In this document: positions 44,601 through 57,700 of the stretch, one piece after another
Position numbering within the stretch: position 1 is the first letter of the stretch
Layout: every line of letters begins with the position of its first letter
Assembly: GCF_051020985.1 (NCBI RefSeq)
Contig: NC_135008.1
Coordinates: 5,332,001-5,396,000, forward strand
Reading direction: 5' to 3'
DNA length: 64,000 bases
From: Nomia melanderi
Lineage: Eukaryota; Arthropoda; Insecta; Hymenoptera; Halictidae
The notes under the pieces: model-generated
What the model was told of the DNA's origin: nothing
Databases searched by the model: none
The model's input: only the letters and a program-made list of their open reading frames with translations
Position numbers and translations under genes: made by a program

Positions 44601-45889
44601 TAACGTAGATTGCGAGTCCCCGGCGACGCGGCGGACCAAGGGAAAAACGGCGGCGCGTTTCGATGACGCGACGAACCCTCCGTCCTCCTTAACGGTCCCT
44701 TTCCGGCGTTCCTCTTCCCTCGCGACGGAGTGTCGCGCGGCTGGCGCGGGAACCGAGGAAACAGAACGCGCGGGAATCTCCATTCCATCTCCGCCACCTG
44801 GCTGAAGATGAAGACTGCCCGCGCTCAAGGTGACGACGGGACAGAGTTATTACGGTCACAAAGAATCCGCCGTTTTAACGCGCCGCTTTCCGGGGGAGCG
44901 AGGCTACAGTTCTTTCCCCGGGCTCCGTCGTTAAGTATGTACGACGAGAAGAAACTAGGTATGTACTCCCCCGCGGGAGCCAGCGGGACTCCAAGATACC
45001 CGCGGAAGAAATAGGCGACGCTGAGAGCGTTATTACTTCCACAGCGACGGCGGATCTCGATTTCGAACGATTCGACGAACTTCGGCCGGCGATAGTGTCT
45101 GTATTATTTACGAGGGAGGAGAAAGAAACGCGATCCCGCGGAGGTAAAATGGAAACTTAAGATTGGACCGGGATGACGTTACCGAACAAAGGTCTCTTTG
45201 TATGCATGATACTCGCCGAGATTATTCAAACGAGCCAGATTTTAGATACCCGTTCCGCGGCATTCTATTTTCTTGGCTTCTACGATAGAATTCGTTAAAT
45301 TGGCTGTTTCGGAACGTTTCCGTTTCCGCGCTGTCGTAAATTGTTGCGAACGGCCGGGGAACAGCGCCGGAAACTCGAGCCGCGAGGCGAACGAAGACGT
45401 CTGCCTCGCGGCCGTTAGTCTTCCCCAGCGTCGATAGACGAATCCGAGCGGGCCGCGTAAAAAAACCAAAGGACCGCTCGAACCTGGAGCAACTTCCGAG
45501 CCATAGCCTGCCGAAGAAAGGCACTTCAAAGACCCTTCCCGGAGTCCGTGACCCAGATCACCTATCAATAAACTTCCTGACCCGGCGCGGGCACGCCAAA
45601 GACGCCGAGGCAACGACAACACGGGGACTATTTTCGAGCGAACACGCTTTGTCGCAAAGGACAAGGCGAGCTGGCAAGCGGTCGGAGGCGGCTCTTACGT
45701 GCGGGCGCCCCTCGCAGCGCGCGAAGAACACAGGCGGCAGCGAATTCCATCGACAGCCGGGCTCGAGCCTGTCAATGGGACTAACGCGGGGCTCGATGGG
45801 GTCGGGAGTCGGACCGCGAGAAGAATACACGGGTTCCTGCGAGATTCGCGCGCTAGTTGGGGCATCGATCGGCGAAATAGAGGATTGAG

Positions 45890-47100
45890 GAGCAAGCAGG
45901 CGCAGGGGGAGCAGGCAACCTGGCAGGCACATAGGCAGGCAAGTAGGGCATAGCGAGCAGGTTTTCGTTTGCGGTTGAAAGAGCTGCATGCAAAGAGAAA
46001 AAGCCGGCCTCTCTCTCCCATTCGGCGGGTCGAGAGGGGCTGAAAATTCGCGCAGGCGTTTCCACCGGCGTTCATCATGGCGCCTCGGCGCTCCTCGACA
46101 CCCCCTCGGGTATCCAGCTCGCCGCGTCCCTCGCGTCGGCCGCCCCTCGCCCAGGAAACGGCGACTCGGCGCTGCTCGCTGCGCCTCGGTCAATCCGCGA
46201 CTAGTATGGCGCTACGCGCTCCGACACAGCAACGTACGTAGCGCGCTTGCCAATCGACGGCGGTTCGTGCACCGCGATTACGCTACCCGAAATCTCGAAA
46301 AACGCGCGCGAATTTTTCGCCAGCCGCCCATCGCGTCTCGCAGGCTCGTCCGCGATCGGTGCCCGGGAGAAGTGCGCGAGGCGACGTTACCGTTCCGACA
46401 ATTCCGTGGAAAGAAAGACGGAAGCCGTTTATTGTTGTCGAAGAGTCAGACACCCGGAAGGAGGGACAGAGGGAACGAGAGCCGATGGGAGAGAGAGAGA
46501 CAGCCGATTGATCTTTCTGGTTCGGGGATAATATGTAACCGCGTGCACCGCTGGCTGACCCGGTGAGATCGCAGAGGACGCCGGGTGGTAAGTGCTGATT
46601 GCGTTGCGGTAACACGGACTGCGATAAGCGCGCGCCAGTAATAAGTGAAATGATAGCGTCGTTAGCCGCGGCCTGCGACACGAGGGCGGATGGTAGCTGC
46701 GGCAGGTGTCTCGTCCGGCACTGCTGCTGAGGTAACGATGCCAGAGGATCGGCCGACGCCGGGACCAGACGGGACAGAGAGGAGCAAACGGATTCGCACG
46801 CACCGCTAGAAACGAAAGAACGCCGAGGGACGAACGGCCGCGCCGACGAACACGGGGACGAACAAGTGGCGAGAAACGATCGAGCCAGAGAGAGGGAGAG
46901 ACAGAGGAAGGGGCTCTCTGTGTCAACTGCACAGCTGATCGCTGATAAACATGAGAGTGCCGTTCCCGCCGCCGCCGTGTCACGCGCCTCTTATCAATTA
47001 ACCGCGGCCACGCTCGCACGAACCCGGACCTGAGCCGGACCAGTCCTCCGCGCGAAAACAATCGACGGCTGGGATCTCTTCGGAGGCCGATCGACGCAAA
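45890..47100 (+). promoter_or_regulatory. CpG- and GC-rich block, possible promoter and leader
   Basis: Dense in CpG, with GCAGG-type repeats (45895-45960), a GA run (46484-46502) and long spurious frames on both strands. It ends at the candidate first exon at 47101. No TATA box stands out. Promoter role is inferred from position and composition. Confidence 0.3.
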
Positions 47101-47340
47101 ATGGCATGTCCATTCTCGAGCGAACGCTTCAGCGCGAGCTGCGATGACGGGAACGGGGACGAGGGCGAAGACGCCCAGAGGATCGGCGGAATCGGCCGCA
47201 ACGATGCCGCCAAGTCCAGACAATCCTCCATCGAAGTCACCACGTTGCTGGCACGCGAGGAGCTCGAGGACGCCGAAGACACGCAGACGCTGAACCTGAA
47301 ACACCTGAGCGACGCTGTCCTAGTCCTGACCAATCCAACG
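47101..47340 (+). CDS. Candidate first coding exon of an unrecognised gene
   Basis: An ATG in good context (GCAAAATGG) opens 80 codons: a low-complexity acidic start (MACPFSSERF, DDGNGDEGED), then SRQSSIEVTTLLAREELEDA and LNLKHLSDAVLVLTNPT. It ends in phase 0 at ACG/GTATCG, a mediocre donor; another possible donor is at about 47415 (CAG/GTTCAC), and without splicing the frame runs to 47475. It directly follows a CpG-rich stretch that could be its promoter and leader. I do not recognise the family. No second exon was found to the right, so the gene would continue past a long intron. A long frame also exists on the opposite strand here, so it could be chance in GC-rich DNA. Confidence 0.4.
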
Positions 47341-47475
47341 GTATCGAACTCTAGTTCCATTGTTTTCTCGCGGTTCTCTGTCGTCGAACCTTCCGACGCG
47401 GAAATAGGGAAGCAGGTTCACCCGCGGAGCAGCGCTGAGATTCGAACCCGCGAGAATCTCGCGATTGCTCTCTAG

Positions 47476-50400
47476 GAAGAAAAACCCGGTAGAAGTTGAG
47501 CGCGATCTGGGACGGAAGTTTGTTCCAGGAGAAGAGTAGGGGGCCGAGACTTTGTACGTCTTCCTCGTCCCTCGAGTTTGTCTCTATCTATGAATTTTTC
47601 AGAAAACCCTCCCGACTCGATTCCCCCTTGACAGACGCGTTTCTTTATCTTCCCGATTGTTGGCTGCAAGCTAGACTCCGCGTAAATGATGAAGCCCGGC
47701 TCCTTTCCGCTTCGCCCGTCTACTGTGATCCTCTTACGCGGTCCTCCAGAATAAGAATCATGAGATATCGCGTGTCATCCCTCAGGATAGAACCCGAGGT
47801 CGTTTGCGCGTCTTCTTTATGATAGGTATTGATCAACGTCTTATTAAACACAATAGGTCCTCCTCGCGAATGCACGACTCGAGGGAAAGTCTATCATTTT
47901 TCTGGATTATTACTCGGAATACATCGTGTAGATAGTCGACGCGAACCGAACGACTTGTCTTTGAATCAGTTGAATACAAATTGTACGATTTCAGACGATC
48001 GGGACGTACGGTTTGTTAAACTTGATTCAATACGATTACGCTTCCGCCAGTTTCGAGCGAGATCTTGGGAACTTCGAGTGAAAGGAATTTTTCTCAGGTG
48101 CCAATTCGTAATTTCGTTGTTTCTCGGGGTTGCGGATGTGGAACATTGATAAGAAACAGCGAGGGTAACTTTTCTACCCTCGCAACTACTTTTCCAGCCA
48201 GTTATCGTTTCCTTTTATCTTAAGGCATCGAGGTGTTTATTCAGTGAGTTATTCGTTTCTATAGGTTGGACGAATTCAAGCAGAACTTCACGTGTTTGTC
48301 GCTGAAATTTCGAAAAAATTGATAGCTTCCATCGAGGAGTCGTTGAAGAATTGCGTCCTCGTTTCTTACACGAAATAATGCAATGTATTTTATACGAGTT
48401 ACGTTATCCCAATAGTCAAGTGAGCCTTAATTGATTGATGACGTATTTAACTTCGACACTAAACGGTTCGATCCGTCAATTAATGATCGCAATAACGATC
48501 TCAATTGTTCCACGTTATTTGACATTAAACTCTTGATTCTCGAATTACGAATACTCCAAAATTTCGCCGTCACGGGTTCCATCCACTTCGTCAGCAAAAC
48601 CGTACGGGACGCGATGAATACGAGTATCACGAGTACCATCGTCGTCTCGTGTTCGCTCAGAGATTACGATATCCTAAAGGAAACGTCGTCGGTTCACCGT
48701 GTAATGCTACGTACTCCCATGATAAAAGTTCTGTACGTTAATGGACCTCTGGACGTTGAAGAGCGGCCATTCGGTAAACGCGATCATCATCGACGAAGTT
48801 ACGTTCCGATTAGAGCGGAAAAATGGAAGAGAAAGACGGAAAGTCGTTCGAAGTTCAGTATTCATGGGACGATCCCGTCGGGCAATGAGGCAGAATAACC
48901 ACGGGTGTTTCATGGCTGTTGCGGCCGGTTCGTTATTAAACGCGATAAAATCACCGACCCCGTTCCGCGAGAAACACGGGCGACATTCTACACGTGCTAC
49001 AAATTAGAATTCTTCGCGTCGAGAATTAGGTCGGAAATCTGCAATAAACGCTCGCCGCGGCCCGCTCCGTCCCGCGGCGGGCGCGTTTTCGAAGTTTCGT
49101 TCCGCGAGCCGGCTCGCGGCGCCGATTAATCGTCGGCGAACAATGTTCCCGCGGCCGCAAAAATTGTCGGAGAATCTTTCACCGGGCGCGGAAGCAAAAA
49201 ATTGCTGGCTGCAACCGCGAGTTTCCGTCGGGTCCGGCGACAGATCGATCGAACCGCCGTCGCGATTTTGCATTTTGGCGACTCCGCATTCCGATGCGGT
49301 ACGTGACGGTGATTTCGATACCCGATACACGTCGGCGAGAGGAAAAAAAAAAAATGATGAAAAATATAGGAAAGTTTCCGTTCGACCGTCATTGTGTGTC
49401 TTTCTTTGTTGAAAATATTGGAAAGCAATACGAAACTTCACCTTTGAGCTGCGAAATTGTTTGATGTAACTTTCCTATATACTTTTAACAGATATTCGAG
49501 AGCTTGAATTCCCTCTTCGACGGATTTCAATGCTATTTCGCCGATATTCTTCGCGTTTTAAATAAACCAAAGGACTCGCGAGTTATAAAGCGCAGCGAGA
49601 CACGTAGTCGCGAGCACGGTCGGACTAGATAACCGTGAAAACGTTGTGTACGTGCCCGCGCGCGCTTCGAGGAATTAATTTTAATAAGGGAGCCATCGCG
49701 CTGTTAAATCCGGAAAAACGATTACGCTACGTTATTATTATTTACCGGGGCGGGTCTGTTAATCATCAACGAACCGTTCGGCCGAACGAGGCGCCGCGTC
49801 GTGTGTTTTCCGCCGCGACCACGCTCGTCTCCCCAGTTTTTACGGTTATCTTTTTTATTCCGTGTGTATAGACCCCGGGATCGCCTTGAATTACTGCCAA
49901 GAAACTTCCATTTGGGGATGAAATATTTCCGTTTGAAAAAGTAAAAGTAACCCCCGCGCCTTCCACGAGAGAGCTCGCGAGAATTCAGACTCCCGTTCGC
50001 CCTAAAACGATTTCATAGTCGCGCGACGCGATTCACCGGCGAGTGTCCGCCGAAGCTCGAAAGATTACATGCCGCGCGATGAAAAATTAGGAAGTTCGTC
50101 GTCGCCGGAATTGAATTTCGGCTCCCCCAGTCGTCTCTCCCGAAATTTGTTCGTCCTCTCCGCCGACAGAACCAACAAATCTGTCCCCGGAAACTTGCGA
50201 CGAATTGGAGCACGCGTTTTTGCGCGGCCCGTGTTTGTTCTAGCGCAATTTCGGCCGGGTAACGATATCGCGTGACGCATCCGCCGCTGCAAGCTGGAAC
50301 ACGATTTACCGAACGAAACTCGAACACTTAATACGAGGTCCGCGGAAAGCAGAGTTAATGAAAGCCCCGCCGGGTAGGAGCCTCGCTTTAATGGAATTTA

Positions 50401-53400
50401 AACTCGAAGAATGAACCGGGGGCTAATTTTGAAGCCGCCTTCTAATTTCCGGGCGCAGACGCTCCACGCGTGTCCAATCAGGGGAGCGAGAGCCGTTCCG
50501 CGATAAATCCCCGTCGCGGGCGCGGGGATCGAGGGATCGGGTCGCGGTATTGAAACGTCATATCCCGAATTAAATTCGCCCAACGGATTTGTCGGCGGGG
50601 AATTAAAATTCGATCCGCATTGTCGACGCTCGCTTCGGAACCATCCGTCGCGCCGCTGGGAACGTTTCGACTGGCGAGAAACGTAAACGCGGTAGTTAGC
50701 TAATGGACGGACATGCACGAAATCGATCCGCAATTACGATACACCGGTCCGCGACGGCTAGTTTTATTTCGAGCTGCGGTCGTTCCGCACGGAGGCGGCC
50801 GGTAACCGCATTGCCGTCGTCCGGAAAACGCGCGACGGCGCCGCGCGGCGTCCGCTCAAAGCTGTATTATCCGTTCGATTAAACAACACGGCATCGAGCC
50901 ACTTCGCTTCAAGAGGAAATGAAAGGCTATCTACAACGAATGCCAAGGATTCCCGGTGACTTCGTCAACATCGCAGCGAGATGCTATTGATGTTTATGCC
51001 AATGAAATGTCGTCGATTCAACAGGTTACGCTCGAGGATAAACTGTTAAACATTGCGAAGGCACTTTTGATTGCTCAAAGCCGTCGGCTGGCGTTCCTTT
51101 TTTTCGGTAGGAAGAACGAGAGTAAACGATCGATGTCCACTTCGATAGAAGTACGGAACGATTTTCGTTAACTTCGGGTGATTCGCAGTTATAAGATACG
51201 AATCAAGATGTTAAGCGATTCGATCGTAGTTCTAGCGTTAATTTGAATTGATAATTCAGAAACTCTTGATATCGCGATAAACGGAAGTGTAAACGTAGAA
51301 CGTTCGGAATGTTTGATAATTGTTACGTCTTCCACCAGGGAATATATTACACGCGATAATTCACAGCCCCGAAACATCGGAACAATGAGTACGAAGATCT
51401 TCCGCTGATAGTTGACGCTTAAAGCGAGGGCCGCCGCTCGGAATGCAAATATATGGGGCAGAGTTCGCGGGAGGAGGGTATCAAATTCGAATTAAGTGCT
51501 CGTAGCTGAAACGTATCGGGCAATATGCGCAATTTTAGCGAACGGGACGCTTCTAATTTGAAATTCATATTACGTGTTTCGCCAGTATTACCACGTGCGC
51601 GGATAGAGAAGCCGACTCGGAGCGCAGGAATCCCGTTCAACGAATGTTAAACGTTCCCGCCGCGTGTTGCTCATGATTTTTCCTCGCCGGGAATCGATAA
51701 CCGCCGCGCCTCGACCCCGCCGCCTGGCCACACCAAACACGAACGGATTGATGCAAAACTAATGGGAGCTCCGCGATGGAAAAAAGGTGCGCGCCGCTCA
51801 AACGACAATGCACTTTTTGCTCTCGCCAGCGATTTCGCGTGAACGACGCCCTCGTTAAAAGCCTCGCCCGGCTCACGGCGAATCTTCCAAGGCAGCCGCC
51901 CGTTAATAGTCGATCAATCGCGCACCGCCATTAGCGGGAATCGCAGTCTTCCCAAATTCCTGTAGAAATTATGCGCGATTCGCTGAAAATTTCGGCACAT
52001 TTTTCCTCGTTGTTGCGCGACTTAAGACGCGCAGAGTGCTCCTTGTCACGTTTACTTAAAAACACGAGTTCCATTGGTTCTCGGCGAATAGGAAGGTTCG
52101 AGCAGGGTTATCACGATGGAGAAGTTCTTAACTTGGAACGCAAATAATGAATTCATAGGGAACGCAGTCACTGTTGCCCTCGCTTCATTTAATACTCGCT
52201 TTTAACATTCTCCTGACTCCCGTACCGTGGAACTATAGCTGATCTCGCGATGCAGTACGCGTCTTTAAGATCCTTTTTTTACTATGACCTTTTCAACTTT
52301 CCCGTAAAAGAAGCTGTTATTCATACCCTCGAAACCATCGTCTCATACGTGTTCCTTCGGGTATGAACGTTCTAAATGTCCATAAATGTATATCCACATT
52401 TCATCTGACGGTAGTTTCTTAATTCAAGTTGCTTCGATCGAATTGTACACTTTTGCTCTATTTTATAATCTCCGACATGAATATATAATTTAATACAACG
52501 TTATTTTCCAAGCTGTGGAAGTTGTTCCGTCGACGAGTAGGTTACCACTTTCCTCAACACCAGGCGCCCCTTAGATTCATCAAGAGTCAGGGTACAAAGT
52601 GAACCGATAGACAGGTAGATCAAAGCTTCTGGGCGGTACACGTCAAAAGAATGATCCACAGATGGGAGGACAGAAGGGGGAACTTATAATACATTTATTT
52701 CTTTTGTCGAAATCCTTGAGGCCGAGTGGCCTTATCGAGCGTTTCTAAAGAGGAGCGGTGGAGTAGGTTGCTTCGGCCGAAAAGGGTCGAGTGCAATTAA
52801 CCTAGGAAGTGGCGCGGGGTCGCGGGATATTATTTTTGTGCTCCCCGGTTCCACTTTTAATTTCGTCGCGGCCAGCGGGCGGCGCGCTCTTTTTTCCCCG
52901 GCCCTGCCCGTTTAATTTGTCGGATTTACGGAGCGTTAATTCAATCAGCCCTTGCTCGCCGTAAGTTACGACGATCTTCTCGGTCGCTGGATACCGAGCC
53001 ATTGTCCGCGACGTTTTCATCGCTAATTTCCTCGGAACTGCCGCGAAATTTCGATTCCCGGCGACGAGATGTGACGTTCCATCGGCGGAATTACTCGTTT
53101 CGTCCAGTTTTTTCATTGCGCGCCGCGAACGGGGAAACTTCGACAGATCTTTCGGGCTTACTGTACGTCCTATCGGCTGTAACGCGGCGCAATTACGGGC
53201 GAAATTAAACTCTCCCCCGTGCGGCATTGTTCCGCGAGAAAGTCCGTTGATAAGGTACACTCGCGACGCGTCGTACGATTTATGGGTAATCCGGCGGACT
53301 TTAAAAATGTAACGACGCACACCGACGAATGTAAAATGTTTTTCAGCGCGGCGGTGGAACGCGATATTTCCGCTGCGCGATCGTAAATGCGGAATGCTCT

Positions 53401-54277
53401 GAAACTCTCGCAGTTTACAATAATATATAGGGTCGGAATAGACGATGTGGAATAACGATACGGCAATGTATAGGGGTAATCATTATTACCGGAGATATTA
53501 ATTCGATATATAGGGTGAAAGGGAGCGGTTGGAATGCGCATTGCAAAGTGTACGCATATTCCGAAACATCTCGTATTACACGCGGCACTTCATCAACGCG
53601 CGGCGAGTGGTGCGAATCGGGAATATAGAGTACAAGTGATCCCATGCGTTCGATGGTATTTATTGGCCCGTTCCGGCGAGAATGGTGTTCGTTAAAAATT
53701 AACAGAACGCGACCGGCGATACCGTAGCTGCGCGCAGTGAAAAAGTTAATGGCCGGATTGAAAAGTGCGGCGGAGAAATTGATTCGTCAATATCACGGGC
53801 CGATGGTACTTTACGGGACGCGGTGAATTTTTTAGCGGAACAATTCCTCCGCGGCGCTGAAAAGAGCGTTCCGTAAATTGAAGCTAAGCGTATTGCACCG
53901 TGCCTGATAGATTGTGCGATGCATATAACATAAACATACGCCGAAGACGACGTATTATCAAAGAGATTTAATGGAAAGCCTGCCGCGCGAAAGATTAATG
54001 AAGACGTTAACGGATGAAGCGAGATTCATCAACATCCTTCGAAGGAACAGCGGTGATCCGTACGCAGCGCATCGTCTTTATTGCACTTAATCAAGTGTAA
54101 TCCCGTAATACGCAATAATTTAACTTCTGTCAGGCAATTACGTCACTTAAAAATAAGAATGAATCACCTGATAAAAGATCGGCGTAAACGGTAAACCGAA
54201 TGTTTCCTAACAGTAACTCGCTGGCAAAATAAGACTCGATGTTCGGTTACATTCGTAAGAATATCTGCGGAGGTTCG
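47476..54277. other. Non-coding DNA, possibly first intron of the gene starting at 47101
   Basis: Contains the weak small frame at 48427-48639. The 172-codon frame at 52802-53320 (minus) is not convincing. No repeat stands out. Confidence 0.4.
48427..48639 (-). CDS. Small open frame, hydrophobic N-terminus (hypothetical)
   Basis: A 70-codon frame on the minus strand starts MVLVILVFIASRTVLLTKW, like a signal anchor, followed by a charged, Ser/Arg/Asn-rich tail ending in TAA. An in-frame stop lies nine codons before the ATG, so it is self-contained. A 155-codon frame overlaps it on the plus strand (48431-48898). No family recognised; it may be chance. Confidence 0.15.
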   Translation of the reverse strand: MVLVILVFIASRTVLLTKWMEPVTAKFWSIRNSRIKSLMSNNVEQLRSLLRSLIDGSNRLVSKLNTSSIN

Positions 54278-54750
54278 TGAAACCCTTTGCACTCCAAAGG
54301 TTTGCTGCTAGAAGTACTCGACACATTTTCGGATGAAACAAACATCTTTTAACGCTTTGCACTCGGAAGCTTCTCACTGGATAGATTCGACGCTTTCCAA
54401 TTAGATATAGACATTATTTGAAATGAACTAATGAGAGAACGTACATAGATTAAGAAAGAAAGTTATTTGATATTGAATATTTCACATATCGATGCGTTAT
54501 ACAAAACTGAATATTATATACAACACTTTGCAATTTTGTTGTATCAAATCAAACGGTGTCACCTCTCGAGTGCAAAGGGTAAAAAGTAACTTAATAAGAA
54601 ATTGTATATAGATTAAGGAACAAAGCTGCTATTTCATATTCCATATATTGGTGGATAATATTAAGTTTAATATTAAATATCAAGCTTTATAACTTTTCTG
54701 TATGAAATCAAGTGGCGACCGAAGGACGCCTACGGAGTGCGAAAGGTTAA
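54278..54750 (-). mobile_element. Cluster of family C MITE copies
   Basis: Three terminal signatures in 470 bp: ACCCTTTGCACTC at 54281, a nearly complete inverted copy at 54349-54582 (TTAACGCTTTGCACTCGG ... CTCGAGTGCAAAGGGTAA), and an inverted fragment ending GAGTGCGAAAGGTTAA at 54750. Suggests repeated insertion at one place. Confidence 0.6.
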
Positions 54751-57700
54751 GTGTCTCCGGGTCATTTCTGGGACCAGCGCTGGTCCCTTGAAAACATCCT
54801 TCGAAGGCCCTCGGGGAATCCCTTAGGAGATCCTTCGATTTTATTTAATCCGCAGACACGCTTAAAATGGATTACAGAAAGCAATTGCATAAAATGTAAA
54901 GTAACATGAAATAAAGTTATATTTCTCGACCGAGGGGAAGATAAGGGTGCCAGTTAATTCCACTCTTAAGTCGTGAAACTAATCAACCGGTCGCAGCGTT
55001 GGAGAAGCAAGGACGAAGGAGGCGTTCCATTGAAAACTGTAACCCGTCGTTTGTTTTCGAGCTGTCGTCAGCGATTCCAGGCAGCTGTTCGCGCGAGTTA
55101 TCAGCCGGATTAGAAGAGAAGCGGCTCTCGTTCAATTAATACACGGCCAACGGATAAACAGAGCGCCGGCATGAGATCCAGCCATTAACGAGGCACCCGC
55201 GGAAGGCTGAGGGTGGCTGGCGTGGATGAGGATCTCCTATTATTCGAACCGTGAGAAATTGAATTTTACAATCCATTTGATACGCATAAAAGAACAATGC
55301 TGCCCGGACTGCGGAGAATTTAACCAACCGATAATCACAAGCCGGCCGAAACTATCTTATCGATGAACTGTCTCTCGAGCGGATTGCTGTCGGACATTTC
55401 CCATTTTACTCCGAAGAAACGTATCGCGAATGATTGCGGATGCATTGGAAATTCCCTACAAATTAATAGTCGAAGTTGGAGAAAGAATGAAATAATATAA
55501 AAGATGATCCAATATCGTCGAGTCGAATGAATTAAAATCTCTAAATTCATCCGAGAAATTTTACGAAAATTTCACGCTGATATTTCTGTATCTTATTCCG
55601 TAATATATTTTTAGATTCGTTCGGTACAATAGAAAGTATCCTCGCGAATAAGCAGAAAATCTGAACGGATTTAAGATTAACGATAAACCTTCGCATAAGT
55701 GTCGGTTTATCCCTCGTGAAAGGTTGCATCAGCCACACACCGGATTGTATCCAGCAGATGCGAGTCGCCCCGAAAATCTTCGAAATTATCGATTGCCGAT
55801 GCTGGCACGGACTCGTGGAAGATTGATGGCCGCTATACCGGGTACCAGTCCATTGGTCGAAACCCCTAATTGTTCGCAAGGGCGGTCCACCAAGCAGTCG
55901 TGGGATCCTGGAATTGACGGCCGTTCGAAGGACCGTGCGTCGTCGTGCGAGGGTGGCGTTTTACGACGCCGACCGGTGCCAACGAGGCCATGGTTTCATA
56001 TGAAAATATGAGGTTCCATCTCGCCCCCTTCGCCCCTCGTCCCGCTAACCGGGGGCCTTTCAATGAATCCTCTATATAAATTGCGACGGGAGGCGACGGA
56101 AGGACCCAGCCCAAGGAGAAACCGGGCCAAAGGCTTCCCGGCGTTCGCAAAGGTTACGGAACCGTGATCCGGCGCTGCCTTAAAATATATCCGCCGGTGG
56201 TTTTGCGCCGCGGCACAGGCTGACTAGGTGCAAATGGAAAACACACGATACAGCTCGATCGATACGCGGCTTTTACGGTGCTTCCGCGTCTCGGAATAAT
56301 CGCTAGGGTCAGTACCGCGTATCGAACCGGATGGCGGGCGGACTATTGTGGCCTGGCCGCGAGCTTGTGGAAACGTCGTGATCGATTCGGCACTACGAAT
56401 TACGGCGAACGCAAAGCTGCTTCGTTTTCGGTATTAACACGAGGTCGGATCGCAATGTAAATGTTGCTCTTACCGCGAGAGCACTTCCTCTCGTTCACGC
56501 GAACAAAAGCGAGCTGGTCACTGCTCTTTAATCGCGTGAAAGCCTGCGGAGCGTGCGTTGCTATTATTTATACAACGGAACACTACGTTTCGACAAATAT
56601 TGCATAGACGCACGAAGAACCCTCCGACTAGATTGTTTCTAGTTTGAAAAAAAAAAGTTTACAGCATTCACCGTGCTTCCGTATCGTTTTTCCATGAATT
56701 TTTCCTGTACGTCACGCGCGAAAAATTGCAGAATACCGCGGAATGTTTACACTTCAGCGTCTGTCTCGTTTATCGATTGCGACACACTAGTTACAGCAAC
56801 ATTCGCCTGTGTCCCCGCACGCGGAACAGTGATTTCTGTGCCGTTTCGAAATCTCCGTCCCAAGGCATCCTCGCATTGTTACGCGCCGCCGATTTCACCC
56901 GCGATTTTTTACCCCGCTCGCTTCGTTGTAACGAGCACTCTACGTTCCTCGTTAGTCCCCTCCGCCGTGAAAACCTTTGCGTTAAAATTCCAAATTTAAT
57001 CAGCGCGCGTACTCTCGGCCGCTAAGAAAACACTCGGGACGTTTCTGGTCGCGTCTGATTACACCGACTCGTTTATTAAACAAATCCGTTCTAGTGTCGC
57101 GCGCCGCGTTTCCCGTGTTGTCCGGTGATCGTCGCGTGCATTAGTGTATTATGTAAATATAATCATGCTAACTGCGCCCCCCCCCCTTCGCATTTCTGAA
57201 AAGCACACGTCGGCCTCCCCCCAGCTAATATCGTTTCCGCAATTATCATTTTCACCCGAGCGCGGCGGGACCGTCTCGCGCGCACAATACCAACACGTAC
57301 GACCGGCGAAGGGGCGAGATCTAATTTTCCCCGGGACAGACGTGGAAGAGAAACGCAATTTCTTGGCCGGACGAATTTTTACATCCCGTTGCTCATAATT
57401 CACCCGCCGTTCCGCCTTCGCCGCGGAATCGTAAACAGCGGGCTGCATCGGCGAGGGATACAAGTTTTATCGAGTTCAGGGACGCAAGGCGCATTTTCAA
57501 CGAGCGACCGACCGACCAAATGAACAGTCGCGACCATTGTACCGTTTCCCGGGCGAAATTGCTAGAAAATCGAGGGCTGCGTGTGAATTCGCTCGCCGGA
57601 AGACCTTCCCGCGACTGGAAGACTCGCGCTGGTGCGAATTCGCGACTGCTCGCGACAGAATTCTACTTGTCTTTCGAATGTTATTGCCTTAGTCACGTTC

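Larger units (their letters stand above)
35127..45889. other. Gene-poor stretch with scattered MITEs
   Basis: Apart from elements at 37028, 39040 and 41510 I see no features. The 150-codon frame at 41044-41496 has no recognisable domain. Confidence 0.45.

Noticed and set aside
46429..47304. A 291-codon frame on the minus strand
   Set aside because: Arg/Ser/Pro-rich composition typical of chance frames in CpG-rich DNA, with no domain; it is antisense to the better candidate exon at 47101.
47440..47470. tRNA-like T-loop on the minus strand
   Set aside because: No cloverleaf can be drawn; chance match.
52802..53320. A 172-codon minus frame
   Set aside because: No domain, no flanking splice logic and no similar neighbour.
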